From: Limnanthes douglasii subsp. nivea
Lineage: Eukaryota; Streptophyta; Magnoliopsida; Brassicales; Limnanthaceae
Direction: 5' to 3'
DNA: 64,000 nucleotides
Assembly (NCBI GenBank): GCA_036936605.1
Contig: JAUPFV010000004.1
Coordinates: forward strand, 93,088,334-93,152,333
Under the pieces are notes generated by a model, which worked only from the letters and a program-made list of their open reading frames with translations, did no database searches and had not been told where the DNA came from. Position numbers and translations under genes: made by a program. Positions 41,725 through 52,196 of this stretch are shown here, in pieces. Numbering within the stretch: position 1 is the stretch's first letter; every line of letters begins with the position of its first letter.

Positions 41725-41997
41725 CTCCCTCCGTCCCATTATATTCGACGTTGTAGACAAATATATTTGTCCCAATTTAATTGGCGTTCTCAAATTTCAA
41801 GATGATATTAATAGCTATATACCATTTATATCCTTCTTCTTATAATTAATTTACTTTAGTTTTGTCTTCCATACCTATTAATTATAAAGGTTATAAATGG
41901 AAATTAGGAACACTTTTTATAATTTCAAAATCAATGATGACCTTTCTTAATTAATGTGCATAAGGCTAAAACGGCTAATATATTGGGAGAGAGGGAG
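41725..41997. mobile_element. Stowaway-type MITE
   Basis: 273 bp, begins CTCCCTCCGTCCCATTA and ends GGGAGAGAGGGAG, flanked by TA dinucleotides (41723-41724, 41998-41999). These are the hallmark termini of Stowaway (Tc1/mariner-type) MITEs. It interrupts the last unit of the AT-rich array. Confidence 0.85.
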
Positions 41998-42309
41998 TAT
42001 TATTTACTAGTACAAGTGTTGTTATTAGATTGAAAGTTAAATATTAAATATTATTTTATTTAATTGTTCACAATTTATACTCTTGCGGGTCATAAGTGGT
42101 ACAAATATTTGCAAATTATACTACAAATTCTAAAAACTCTATTACAAACACATTCATCTTGATTTTTTTCAAATTCAAGATCTTTAGAGTCATTTGCCTC
42201 ATTTTCATCTTCACTTTCACCTTCATCAAATATTTTGTTCAAATGCACCTTCATAATTATGTGGATATTTATCGAAGATGTCGTCTATATTCACTTCGTC
42301 TATAAACTC

Positions 42310-43726
42310 TCAATCTAGCGTTCTATTATCCGCCGCAGTCCAGTCCTTGATTGCCACAAGGACTCCAAGTGCTTTACCCGTCCATCTTGTTATCTTAGTC
42401 GTGTATTGCAACCTTGTTTGACTAAAAGCATACTCACTTGCAACTGTATATATAGGTATTGCAAAAATATGTTTAGCTAAAGTGTTAAGAATAGGAAACT
42501 CGTCAGTTTTGGCACTCCACCATTTTAAGATAGCAGCGCCCATCTGTCGGTATAATTTGTTAAATCAAACATATTACTCAAATATCTAGCCATCTCATTA
42601 TCAGCTTGAGAGGTTTCTCTAAAATCCTCTATATCCAGCATCTTCAATTCTACATAGTTAGTACAGTTTCTCCCTCTACCCCTATTGTTATTACCCCTTA
42701 CATAGCATACCTATTATACATTGTAAAAATATAATCGTATACTTCTTGAATATACACTTAAGGGTCAACGATTACATTTTCAGTAAATTGTAAGGCTTTA
42801 TAAAAACATTTAATTATAAATTTAAATTGTGTTTTTCGTGAAAAAAGATAAAAAAAAATGCACTAAACAGAATAAGCCATCGGGATTTGATATAAATACT
42901 TTTCAAAATTTGCTTTCATGTCTGGCATCATGTATACACATACATTCTTATCTCTAAATTCATTCATATGAATAACAAGATTAGTAATCGAGAAAAAGGC
43001 GAAGTGAATGTTAGGAGTATATTGCGTAGAAAAGGTTTTAGTCGCATCTTTAAAAAGCGTTAAAAATTTTAACATACTAGCACAATAAACCCAATTTTGA
43101 TTTTCAAGACTTCTATTCAGATAAGTTCTATTATAAAGCATAATGATCTCTTATATAAATACATAAGAACGTGCAAGCAACATATATGTAGAATTCCATC
43201 TACTTTTAACATCTAAAATAAGTTTTTATATGTTTCCCCAATACTAATAACAAGATTTTTAAATTATTTTTAGCACTCGAGGTCGTGAAATATAGGACCC
43301 CCGCTTTAATAACACTAATAAAATCTTTCACAATCATACTTATTCCATCTTTTGCAACTAATTGAAGTACATGACATAAACATCTAGTGTGCAACAATTT
43401 AGGAAACATATGATTGCAGTCATTTTAAGCAAATCAATAGCTATTATGTCCGCAGATGCATTGTCGAACGAAACAGACATAATTTTATTTTTGGTTACAC
43501 TTAGCGGATGTACTATCAGAATTCATAGTAAAGTGATCCCATGTCTGAGATGTTATCTTGGAATACTTTGACCCTCCACTAGTACCAAAACCACCATTTT
43601 CGTGGGAGACTGATGTTTATAAAGTGAGGGGATTCTCTTGGAATACCATCCAATCGAATTGATATCGACCCTAACGGGTTCATAAATTTTAGTATTAGAT
43701 CATCTTTTGCTACGTTTTGGAGCCAT
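42310..43726 (-). pseudogene. hAT transposase remnant
   Basis: Minus strand. A start-like ATG at 43726 (MAPKRSKR), then pieces at ~43560-43206 (NCCTLDVYVMYF / LLHTRCLCHVLQLVAKDGI), 43141-42863 (YNRTYLNRSLENQNWVYCAS...ITNLVIHMNEFRDKNVCVY...MKANFEKY) and 42543-42310 (AAILKWWSAKTDEFPILNTLAKHIFAIPIYTVASEYAFSQ), the last being the hAT C-terminal dimerisation domain. Pieces are separated by stops and frame changes. Terminal inverted repeats and an 8-bp duplication were looked for and not found. Confidence 0.8.
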
Positions 43727-44456
43727 CTTAAAACTTAAAAATTGTTTGAAAAATAAATTTAAAACTAATACCAAACAATATCGCAAATTAATAAACGGTA
43801 ACTTAAATTAAATAAATATCACCAATAAAAATAGTTTTTTTTTCTAAATTAAGAAATAGCAAGTAATAAAAACTAATGTCGAGACTAATATAACAACCAA
43901 ATAAATGGAAAAATTATACAAAGCTATTAATTCAGCAATTAGAATGTTATTATTATCAAATTTGATTGATTTTATCGAATACAAATTTTGATCGAAAAAA
44001 AGAGTAACTATAAACTAAGTTGTATAAAAATAACTAGAATTACGAACTAAAGATTTTATAGAATCTGTAGGAGAAGTAGAGAGTAGTATTGAGAGGTGAG
44101 TGAGTGATGAATGTGTTTCTCCTCCAATTATTCTTCAACTATGATTTCTAATTATTTAATTTATATCAAGATAAGATGCGAACTATTTTAGTGGTAGTTT
44201 TCTCGGCCTATATTTGTTTTAGTGGTAGTTTTCTTAGCCTATATAGGATAAGCTGTGAACTGTTTAGTAAGAATTTTATTTTCTATATATATCAGGGAAT
44301 GATGCGAATAGTCCAAATACCCATTATTCTTTAATGTTAGTTCGAAAATTTCATACATTTCATATTTCTTAAACAAAAAACTCTATATACACCAAAACAT
44401 TACAAGGAATATATGTACATAAAAAAATTACAATGTCATACATAAAACTATTACTA
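43727..44456. other. Interval between hAT and Ulp1-like remnants
   Basis: AT-rich. A 31-bp direct duplication around 'gtggtagttttct..gcctata' at 44191 and 44222. No gene seen; it may hold transposon termini that I could not define. Confidence 0.4.
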
Positions 44457-44717
44457 CTAGTACGAGTTGGTGTCACCATCATTTAGGAAAAAATAAAACA
44501 TTTCCGCTCTGACGTCTCTTACCATATTTTTATAGTAATTCTCTTGCACATATCCTCGTTGGATAATATCTCTAGCGTATTGACAGATAAAAATACCACA
44601 GTCAATGGTGCCTGGTTTTTGTTGTGCAATTTTCTGTTATTTCTCACCTTCCACACTATCTTTGTAGCAAGTATGTATTCTTTATCCAGTAAATACTTAA
44701 TTTGGTTATAATAATTT
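44457..44717 (-). pseudogene. Last exon of the Ulp1-like gene (catalytic Cys box)
   Basis: Acceptor CTGACAG|A at 44718. First reads YYNQIKYLLDKEYILATKIVWKVRNNRK, then, one frame over, AQQKPGTIDCGIFICQYARDII with the conserved Gln and catalytic Cys of C48 peptidases, ending ...FFLNDGDTNSY and TAG at 44457-44459. The frame switch near 44620-44630 is most simply a one-base indel. Confidence 0.7.
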
Positions 44718-44755
44718 CTGTCAGAAATCAGCACAAATACTTATACTGTGGATGT

Positions 44756-44978
44756 CAAACAATTCGCAGCCTATCTTGGGAATTGTTTGGCAAACCAATC
44801 CAAAAGTGTTGCGAACAACTCTCAGGATATGCTGCGAATTGTATGCCAACGTATTAGAGTTTCAAACAAATCTCAAGACTTTTAGTTGCAAACAAATCTC
44901 AAGAAACCCTGAGATTTGTTTGCATTTAAAGACAACTGATTTAGGCACACTTCGCATGATATCCTGAGCATTGTTTTT
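44756..44978. repeat. Intronic palindromic repeat cluster 1
   Basis: Copies of a 34-36-nt imperfect palindrome (half-site CAAACAACTC, centre near GGATATCC) at 44756-44790, 44813-44847, 44888-44923 and 44945-44978, plus a half copy at 44863. Located in the last intron of the Ulp1-like gene. Confidence 0.85.
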
Positions 44979-45213
44979 AAAATGTGTTTAACACTAATTG
45001 TAGCAGTTAGGTATTTTACCAGCTGTGTCGGTGTCTTTGTTGCGTGAACCTGTGCTTTGAGTTTAGGCACTCATATTAACAAATATCAGTAGGTTTTAGT
45101 TTGTTGACTAAATTTTTATATTTCGGATCTCATTTCCATTAGATTATGCATTCAAGCAAGAATACATTACAACGAGAACATGCGAGGTTTTTGTAGTTTA
45201 TAGCTAAACTTAC

Positions 45214-45324
45214 CGTAGTCATGCCCGAAATCAGTACGCAGTTATATTTCACTCCTGGAACAGTTTTGCATGGAACTTTCCAATTTACTTCTTCGAGCAA
45301 CATTCGAATCCAAGCGCCCACAAC
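45214..45324 (-). pseudogene. Internal exon of the Ulp1-like gene
   Basis: TTATAG|GTTGTGGGC acceptor and ACTACG|GTAAG donor. Encodes VVGAWIRMLLEEVNWKV and then PCKTVPGVKYNCVLISGMTT without interruption. Confidence 0.65.
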
Positions 45325-45405
45325 CTATAAAAAAAGTTGTTTATTAATGTCAAATATACGAGACTTGTTTGAAACATTTAAGAGAGTTGGTTGACGATTA
45401 GATAC

Positions 45406-45694
45406 CTTTACGTCCAGCTCCAGTTCAAAAGGTAGCGCCAGCACATCAGTCATTTGCACACTAATTCTATAGGAAAACTTGGACATTGGTAAATTCCATA
45501 CTACTAGATCGATGGAGTCTTCTCTTTCTTTAATTATCAGTATTTTGTGGTATTCATGGACATCGATCCGGTCAGTTGTCCATGCTCTCTTTGGCCAGTC
45601 AGTGAGAGTTACTTGTGGCGCTGGAGCTTCTATTATAATTATCTCTTCCTCTGGATGCTGTGTTGGTGTCAGTAGATTAAAATTAGGCTGCTAT
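45406..45694 (-). pseudogene. Internal exon of the Ulp1-like gene
   Basis: Uninterrupted frame PTQHPEEEIIIIEAPAPQ...WNLPMSKFSYRISVQMTDVLAL...ELDVK with donor GTATCT at 45405. The acidic/Pro-rich start suggests a linker before the protease domain. Confidence 0.6.
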
Positions 45695-45771
45695 GTCTCT
45701 TCCCTTGACTTGAACATATAAAATAACAAAAATTAAAACAGAGTGAGTCAGGCATCATAATATTAACTTCC

Positions 45772-45974
45772 CCAAACAATTCATAGGCTAACATGCAAAT
45801 TGTATGAGTTTCTAATTGAATATAATACCAAACAACTATCACGACAGCATGAGAATTGTTTGAATTTCCAATTAAATAGAATACCAAACAACTCTCGAGA
45901 TAACATGTGAATTGTTTGAGTTTCCAATTAAATAGAATGTTGAACGATTCTCAGGATATCCTGAGATTTGTTTA
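45772..45974. repeat. Intronic palindromic repeat cluster 2
   Basis: Four copies at 45772, 45828, 45885 and 45941, regular 56-57-bp spacing, separated by 'tttccaattaaatagaata'. In the intron between the ~45.69 and ~45.99 kb exons. Confidence 0.88.
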
Positions 45975-46681
45975 TCACTCGTAATATACATCCACACAAG
46001 TCTCATGGTATGCTGCAAAATCATTTAAAATAGCCCTTACCACACGTTCAGCGACAACCAATATCGTTGACTGCTTCGGCATAATCTCTAGACCGTGTCG
46101 GTAAAAATAATTTATGTCATCCTCCGACATATTCTCCAAATACTGTTGTATTACACCATCAAACTCAACATTATCAATTTCATTAAAAAAATGTCTGTGA
46201 AACTTGAGTGTAAATACCATTAATAGATGTATCTGGTGAACGTACTGTGTTATCGTTCTACTCTGGAGCTTGGCCTTCTATGTTTTGCGGTTGATTCGAT
46301 ACTGGTACTACAATTTCACCTTGGCTTAGCAATTCTGACTTTGCGTAGGCCATTGTTGGTTTTTGAGGTACATCTCTGTCTCACTTTTGGTCTTCAAACG
46401 GTGCTTCTCCCTAGATAAGTAGTTCCAGCTTCTTACAGGGATTGACAGATATTAACTCTTACGGAGCTACGTCTTGTGTTAGCCTTTCTCTCTTTGCCAA
46501 TGCTATGTGTTGTTGTTTTTTTTCTTGATTCTGTTGATCTTGTTCTTCTTGTGAGTGTTTTTGTTGTTGTTGCTTACCTTAATTTTGTTGTTCTTCTTGT
46601 GGGTGTTATCTGTCAGCCTGTTGTTTCATACAAAATACAAAATAAAAAGGTGGAGGGGTTAAGCATACTGCAGTCTGAGTT

Positions 46682-46875
46682 GCAAACAAGTCGCATGATA
46701 ACCTGCGAGTTGTTTGAGATCAGAATATCAAACAACTCGCATGATACCATGCGATCTGTATGATACCAAAATCAATAGAATATTGAACAAGTCTCAGGAT
46801 ATTCTCAAAATTGTTTGGATTATACAACAGTCATGAGATTTGTTTGAAAGTTATCTTAATGCGAGTTGTTTGAAT
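46682..46875. repeat. Intronic palindromic repeat cluster 3
   Basis: Copies at 46682-46716, 46729-46762 and 46785-46818, then halves at 46827 and 46861. Spacer includes 'ataccaaaatcaatagaata'. Confidence 0.85.
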
Positions 46876-47026
46876 ATGTATACAATGAGAAAACCCCTGA
46901 CTTTTCTAAATACATACAGTGATTTTGTTTGAATATGTATACAACAGTAAACATTAGTAGACATACAATTTCATCACAACAATATATTAAGATATTTTAA
47001 TCTTAGTGTACTTTTGATCTACTTAC

Positions 47027-47665
47027 ATATTCACGTCTATGTTCGTCTGTACGTCCAGATTCTTCCGCTGTCACTTTCTTCTCACGAGCTCCTACCTCTT
47101 TAGCTCTGTTTTCGTGGCAGTCTATTTCCTCTGGCATGTGAGGTACGAGCTTTCGGTCATTCGTAAGAGAATCATGTCTTTCTCTCTCCTTTGAAGGACT
47201 CAGACCTGTCACTACCTTCTGTGTAGGAGGAGACCGGTCTATCTGTCTCTCCATGGTGTCCATCTTTGTCGATACCAACAAATCTTCCTGTCTTTGTTTA
47301 GATGACTCATCTGCCTCTTTTTTTAAAACCACAATTTCCACAGTACAATCGTTTGTATCGTCATTTTCGGGTACAACAGATGGTACCGGTACGGGTGAAT
47401 GGTTCTCATCATCATCCTTCTCTTCCGGCAGTACTCCAGCATGTTTTTCAGCATTATACATTTGCCTATCCTGATTCAGGTCATTATCCTGAATTTCAAC
47501 TGGCACAAATGCCTACAATTCAGTGGACGCTGCTTCTGCTGGCAATGCTGGTAGTCCAGGTCTCTTCTTCTTTGCAGGGCTTCCAATCTGGAAAATTGGC
47601 TGAGAGAGAGCATTACAGAGCTGTTGTGCTTCAAGCTCCGCTGTCTTAAATTTTAATTCTTCCAG
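47027..47665 (-). pseudogene. Internal exon of the Ulp1-like gene (charged linker)
   Basis: TTTTTTAG|CTGGAAG acceptor and AATAT|GTAAGT donor. Starts LEELKFKTAELEAQQLCNAL, contains one TAG (about 47513) and then a long, highly charged Glu/Lys/Asp region. Low complexity; no domain recognised. Confidence 0.6.
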
Positions 47666-47757
47666 CTAAAAAAGTAATAGCATGCGTATTATAACATATT
47701 CTGTGATGATTAAAGCGATTAAATCTACCTTTACGTAAGGTTCAATTTCATACTTAC

Positions 47758-48186
47758 TTCTTTTGTTTGTTTGTCTATCTTCCGCTGCTACTTGTTCTTA
47801 TTAGTGTACGTCTTCAAACGGTTCGATGTACCTTCAGTTCCAGACTTCTTTGGAGTAGCCCATCTGCGTTTGAGGATAAAATTATTGATCGTGTCACTCA
47901 TACTATTGGTGCCCTCGTCCTCGACCTCCTATTGGGATGCCCCTATCGACGTTGGTGGAATCACTGGCCGTGGGACTGTTTGTGGTTGGGGTTTGACTGA
48001 TATCCCCTGATTGGATTCTTTTTGATTCTGTGATACCCGTTTCCTTGTTTTTGGGGCTGCACTTTTCTTCCTTTTCTTTGGTCTTTCTTCTGGTGAAATC
48101 GGTTCAACATCTCCATCTCCACTACCTACTGCTCTTCTGAATGCTTTGCTTTCAGCCTCAGTAAGACATAGTGGACCTTCCAAAAC
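47758..48186 (-). pseudogene. Internal exon of the Ulp1-like gene (basic linker)
   Basis: GTAG|GTTTTGG acceptor and GAA|GTAAGT donor. LEGPLCLTEAESKAFRRAV then a basic RPKKRKKSAAPKTRKR stretch that could be a nuclear localisation signal; two in-frame TAGs near 47937 and 47805. Confidence 0.6.
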
Positions 48187-48224
48187 CTACGAATGGAGGA
48201 ACATGAAAGTAAATAGCTGCACGC

Positions 48225-48600
48225 GGTTTGTTTGTAAAATATCAAGTTATAGACTGACTGTTTGTTGCAAACAAATCGCATGATATCCTGATAGTTGTTT
48301 GGAACTCTATCAGCTTGGATTTCAAAAAACTCTCAGGATATCCTGAGAGTTGTTCTCAACTCTATCATCTATTTGGTTGCTAATATCTCTTAGGTTTTCC
48401 TAAGAATTGTTTGTAAATTACAAGCTACGAATTATTCGATACCACATTTTAATAGAATATCAAACAACTCTCAGGATATCCTGATATTTGTTTGATACCC
48501 AAATTCAATAGAATATCGAATAACTCTCGTGGTATCCTAAGAGTTGTTTGGTACTATGACAGAGAACAGTTGTCTGCAACTCTATTGCCTGATAGTTGTC
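48225..48600. repeat. Intronic palindromic repeat cluster 4
   Basis: Copies at 48267-48302, 48322-48355 (nearly perfect palindrome AACTCTCAGGAT/ATCCTGAGAGTT), ~48380-48413, 48460-48494 and 48517-48550, plus degenerate flanks. In the intron between the 48186 and ~48622 exons. Confidence 0.88.
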
Positions 48601-48840
48601 TATATAACTATATAGATTATACCTCATCATCTTTCAGCAGAGGTATTCTTATGAGCAGCGACACGGTCGATGATAGGCACTCCAATCCCCACCATTTGAA
48701 AAACCTTGGGATCAAGGTCGATTTTACGACCTCTAGCTCGATTGTTGAATGCTCCATGATGAAGGGCTGCATCGGGACAAGTATTATCATTAAGATGCTC
48801 CATATATAACTAATATTTACACTGAATAAATCAATCTTAC

Positions 48841-49114
48841 AATTAGAAGGGCGGCGCAGCCGACGACTCTATTAGGTTTTTTGATAGACTAGAGAAGCTT
48901 GAACGTTATTGATCCGGACAAGTCGTAATCATTTATTCTATTGAGGTCTTCTACAAAATAAAGCACACTCCAACCCATTACATCTCCATATACCGAGCAG
49001 AATAGGGTTAAGCACAAAAACAGTATCAACAGCCGTGCAACATCTTCCAACTCATGCTCCCCCCCTTTGCTGATGGCTATTTCTATACCTTCCTGTAAAA
49101 CCCACGAAAACATG
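48841..49114 (-). pseudogene. Internal exon of the Ulp1-like gene (hydrophobic conserved segment)
   Basis: Reads HELEDVARLLILFLCLTLFC, then SVYGDVMGWSVLYFVEDLNRIND, one TAG, then KKPNRVVGCAALLI before donor GTAAGA. This segment is typical of the region preceding Ulp1 domains in plant transposon-carried genes. Confidence 0.6.
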
Positions 49115-49169
49115 CTATGTTAGTAAAGTTCAGCATCCTGTTTATAAGATGAAGTCCATTTACAGGTAC

Positions 49170-49640
49170 CTTTCAAATAGCGTTCGTGATGGTTTTAGTA
49201 TTCGTCGGTCATATCTTCCTCGACGTTTCACCCATGAAGTATTTCTTCATCATCCTTGATTCGTTCTCCTCGCCGTTTACGTATCTGATGTGGAATACTC
49301 CGACTTTCGTTAACGGAATTTCCTCTGTGTCGTGCTTCACGCCGAATATGGCCTTCACATTATCCGTCGTTAGCTTCACAAACTTTGACCCAAGTTGGAA
49401 GGCGTCATTATCGACAGAGAACCTCTCCACAAGCCACTGAATGTTCGAATAGAACTTCTTCTTGGCAGCTCTGCCACATTCCGGAGGTCAAACGCCGTTT
49501 TCAAAAGCGTGTAGAAGGGTGTGTTTCTTGCAGCTTTGATGTGGGAACGGGTAATACGTTTCTCTTTCAACAGTTTGAGAAGGCTCACCAATCCTGACCT
49601 GTAATAGCTTGTTTTTGTTGTCATACTTCTTGCACTAACA
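49170..49640 (-). pseudogene. N-terminal exon of the Ulp1-like gene
   Basis: Two overlapping frames joined by a frameshift near 49480: SHIKAARNTPFYTLLKTAFDLRN, then RAAKKKFYSNIQWLVERFS, then VDNDAFQLGSKFVKLTTDNVKAIFGVKHDTEEIPL. No catalytic residues expected here. Confidence 0.55.
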
Positions 49641-49689
49641 CAAATCATCATCTGCATGTGAATTGTTCCCACAAAGGACACTATCAGCT

Positions 49690-49940
49690 TGTAGTGTCAC
49701 ACAACTCGCATGACAAGCTGCGAATTGTTTATAGCTCTATCAGCCTGTATTTGCAAACAACTCGCATGACAGGCTGCGAATGGTTTGCAAATATAAGTTG
49801 GGAACTGTATGGTATATACATGCAATCAAGATGTGAATTTCTTTGAACTATAAACAGCGATGAAGCTGCAAATTGTGTGTATTCCTACGTGATGAAGATG
49901 CAAACTATACTACAACGCACATGTACAGGCTGCGAAGTGT
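49690..49940. repeat. Intronic palindromic repeat cluster 5
   Basis: Two good copies at 49697-49731 and 49752-49788 (ACTCGCATGACA..CTGCGAAT) followed by decaying copies to about 49940. Lies between the first and second coding exons. Confidence 0.8.
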
Positions 49941-50246
49941 TCTATTTTTTACATGCACGTTGCAGGGATCTGGGAAATATCGAAAGAACACCAAAATCAA
50001 CAAAAAAAAACTACCTAATGCACATCTAACATACATCACAACTCTCACGAAAGTATTAACATTACATGCAACCTAACAAACCCCTGGGTTCGACGATAAA
50101 CCCAGAAATTAACATACCAATTGTCATCACTAAATACTTGATTCCAGTCAAATAAGCAACGTCGATCGTCAAATAACAGAAACAAGTGGTTCGAAGTCAT
50201 CAAAAACGCAAAAAAGAAGAAGACATTTTCCACGAGAATGTTGTAC

Positions 50247-50311
50247 CTGATTACTGTAAAACACTGTTGCTTCACCGGTCTGCGACCACTTGACTGCAAC
50301 TTGTCGAACAT
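50247..50311 (-). pseudogene. First coding exon of the Ulp1-like gene
   Basis: ATG at 50309-50311, 21 codons (MFDKLQSSGRRPVKQQCFTVIR) and donor ATCAG|GTACAA. Leader and TATA-like box lie upstream to ~50540. Confidence 0.5.
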
Positions 50312-52196
50312 ATGCTCGTTACTTGCTTGATGGAGTACAAGACGGTGACATGTCGAAATTCGGTGAAGGTTGGACGAACGACTGATTTTGGGTTAAGGCT
50401 GGAAGGGTTTGTGGTTGGAGAGAGAATCTAAGAAGTCGAACAGTTTTCTGGTGGTTTCTAAAAAATTAGACGTGTTTGAGTTGGTTTAGGGTGCTGATAA
50501 GGGAGGAAAAAGTGGATTTGAAGTGAAAATAGGTATATATAGTCGAGGATAATTTTGTCCAAAATTTAAATAGAGAGACTAAATGACACTATCCAAAATT
50601 TGAATACTAACAGATAATTAAATAGTTGAATGTGTATTTACTAGTATTTTTCTTTTAGTTAAATGGTACATGTTAATATATAAATATAAATGATAATATA
50701 GACTATAAATGCAAAAATGTGCATAAATAAAGATTTCAATTCCTATCTGCCCATTGTTTGATATCTTATTATCTTTTAAAGTTTTTATCTTTACTTTTTC
50801 TTACTGAGAAATTTTTTTATCCCACATAAAATTGAAGAAAAATATATTTATCAAATAAAATTGTTGAAAACATATTCTTATGTATGAATTGAATTCACTG
50901 TCGTACCCATCCTACAAGACTTAAGCCTTGCTTAAGTTGTTCGTTTTGACTTTTTCTTTTTTGGATTATGCTAACCGGTGTCCATAGGCACCGGTTAACC
51001 ACCATTTAATACTTGCTTTTTATGTAATACTTACCTTATTCATATACTATAGTAATTAGTACGTAGATTACACAATTTCAAAGATAAAACTATCCCAAAA
51101 TTATCCTTCCATATAGGGCATTTTTTAACATTAGATGTATAATAATTAATTGTTTAAATTATGATAATAAAGATATTATATTATTATTTTTAATTAACGA
51201 AGTTTATAATTAAATAATATTATATTACTATTTCTAGCTAAAATAATGTATAACTATTAAATAATATTTATAGATTTTATATTTTAAAAGTTACTTATAT
51301 TTTTAAATTGTAAATTGAAGTATAAAAAGAGTTTCCAAAATATTTAAAATATCAGTTTTGGAAGGAGTATTGTTTTTTTGGATTTCCTTTTTAATAATAA
51401 CATTTTTTAGATAGTTTTTAAATTCAGTTTTTTTAAAATTAAATATTTTTAAAAATAATTCAAATTTCCATTGTTTTTAACTAAATTAATTTTTTAAACC
51501 ATTTTTTTATTTAAAAATTGAAAGTTTATTAAACACCGTTAGAAGTGTTTTTCCAAATCATATTTGAATTTTTTTAAATAGTTTTTAAAACAAACAAAAC
51601 ATACTTCTTTAAAATAATTATTTTCAAATTAAAATGTAACCAATAAACCTTCCACTTTTTTAATAAAAAAAAGGTCTTAAGAAGTTAATTTTGTTAAAAA
51701 CCCGGAAATTCAATTGATTTTTTAAAATGTTTAATTAAAATTACATAATATTTATAATATAAAATTTATAAATATCATTTAATAATTATAAATATATTAA
51801 TTAAAAAATAATATGATTTACCGATACATAATATTTTATCATTAGTTTTTGGTGAAAGAAAAGAAAATTGGGGTTCTAAATCCTTCCCCAATTCTGACGG
51901 TTTCTTCACGATTACTAGGTGGTTAAAGAACCACCCATAACCAAGATTCATTGGAAACTACAAGTATAGAAGCATTTGCCAATTTTTCCAAGAACTAATA
52001 GAAGACCATAAGAAATTAGCAATAGTTTTGTTCGATCTTCCTGAGATCAAGAAGACAATTGATTTTTCCGTTGGAAGAGTAGTAAAGAGGGGAAGACGAC
52101 GATTGTAAGAGATTCGAAACGAATTATGGAGTTGAGTAAATGAATAAGCGATTTCGAGTATCACGGTTTAATCTTGCTTAGATTATACTATCAGTC
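50312..52196. other. AT-rich interval upstream of the Ulp1-like gene
   Basis: 50312-50540 would be leader and promoter of the Ulp1-like gene (minus-strand TATA near 50535). 50976-51001 contains the palindrome CTAACCGGTG...CACCGGTTAA. The rest (51040-51880) is AT-rich without genes; 51880-52196 may be the leader of the LINE remnant. Confidence 0.45.

Larger units (their letters stand above)
44457..50311 (-). pseudogene. Multi-exon Ulp1-like (C48) cysteine protease gene remnant
   Basis: About ten exon-like segments on the minus strand with good GT-AG signals: 50311-50247, ~49640-49170, 49114-48841, ~48800-48622, 48186-47758, 47665-47027, ~46600-45990, ~45694-45406, 45324-45214, a small one near 45064-45021, and 44717-44457. 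The last has the Ulp1 Cys box QQKPGTIDCGIFICQYA. The N-terminal part (ERFSVDNDAFQLGSKFVKLTTDNVKAIFGV; LLILFLCLTLFCSVYGDVMGW...FVEDLNRINDYD) resembles the region found before Ulp1 domains in plant genes carried by MULEs. Lesions: several in-frame TAGs in the 47027-48186 exons, stops in the 46.0-46.6 kb exon, and frameshifts near 49480 and 44625. The His/Asp part of the catalytic triad was not located. A TATA-like CTATATATA lies on the minus strand near 50535. Origin by MULE capture is inference; no TIRs were found. Confidence 0.7.

Noticed and set aside
42060..44340. hAT terminal inverted repeats
   Set aside because: Searched by eye for inverted ends with an 8-bp duplication around the remnant; nothing convincing.
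47771..48010. Plus-strand ORFs of ~77-79 codons over the 47.76-48.19 kb exon
   Set aside because: Shadows of the minus-strand exon, which has splice sites and a domain-like composition.
44756..49940. CRISPR-like array
   Set aside because: Repeats are palindromic and regularly spaced, but degenerate, lie in plant introns, and have spacers related to each other. Not a CRISPR.
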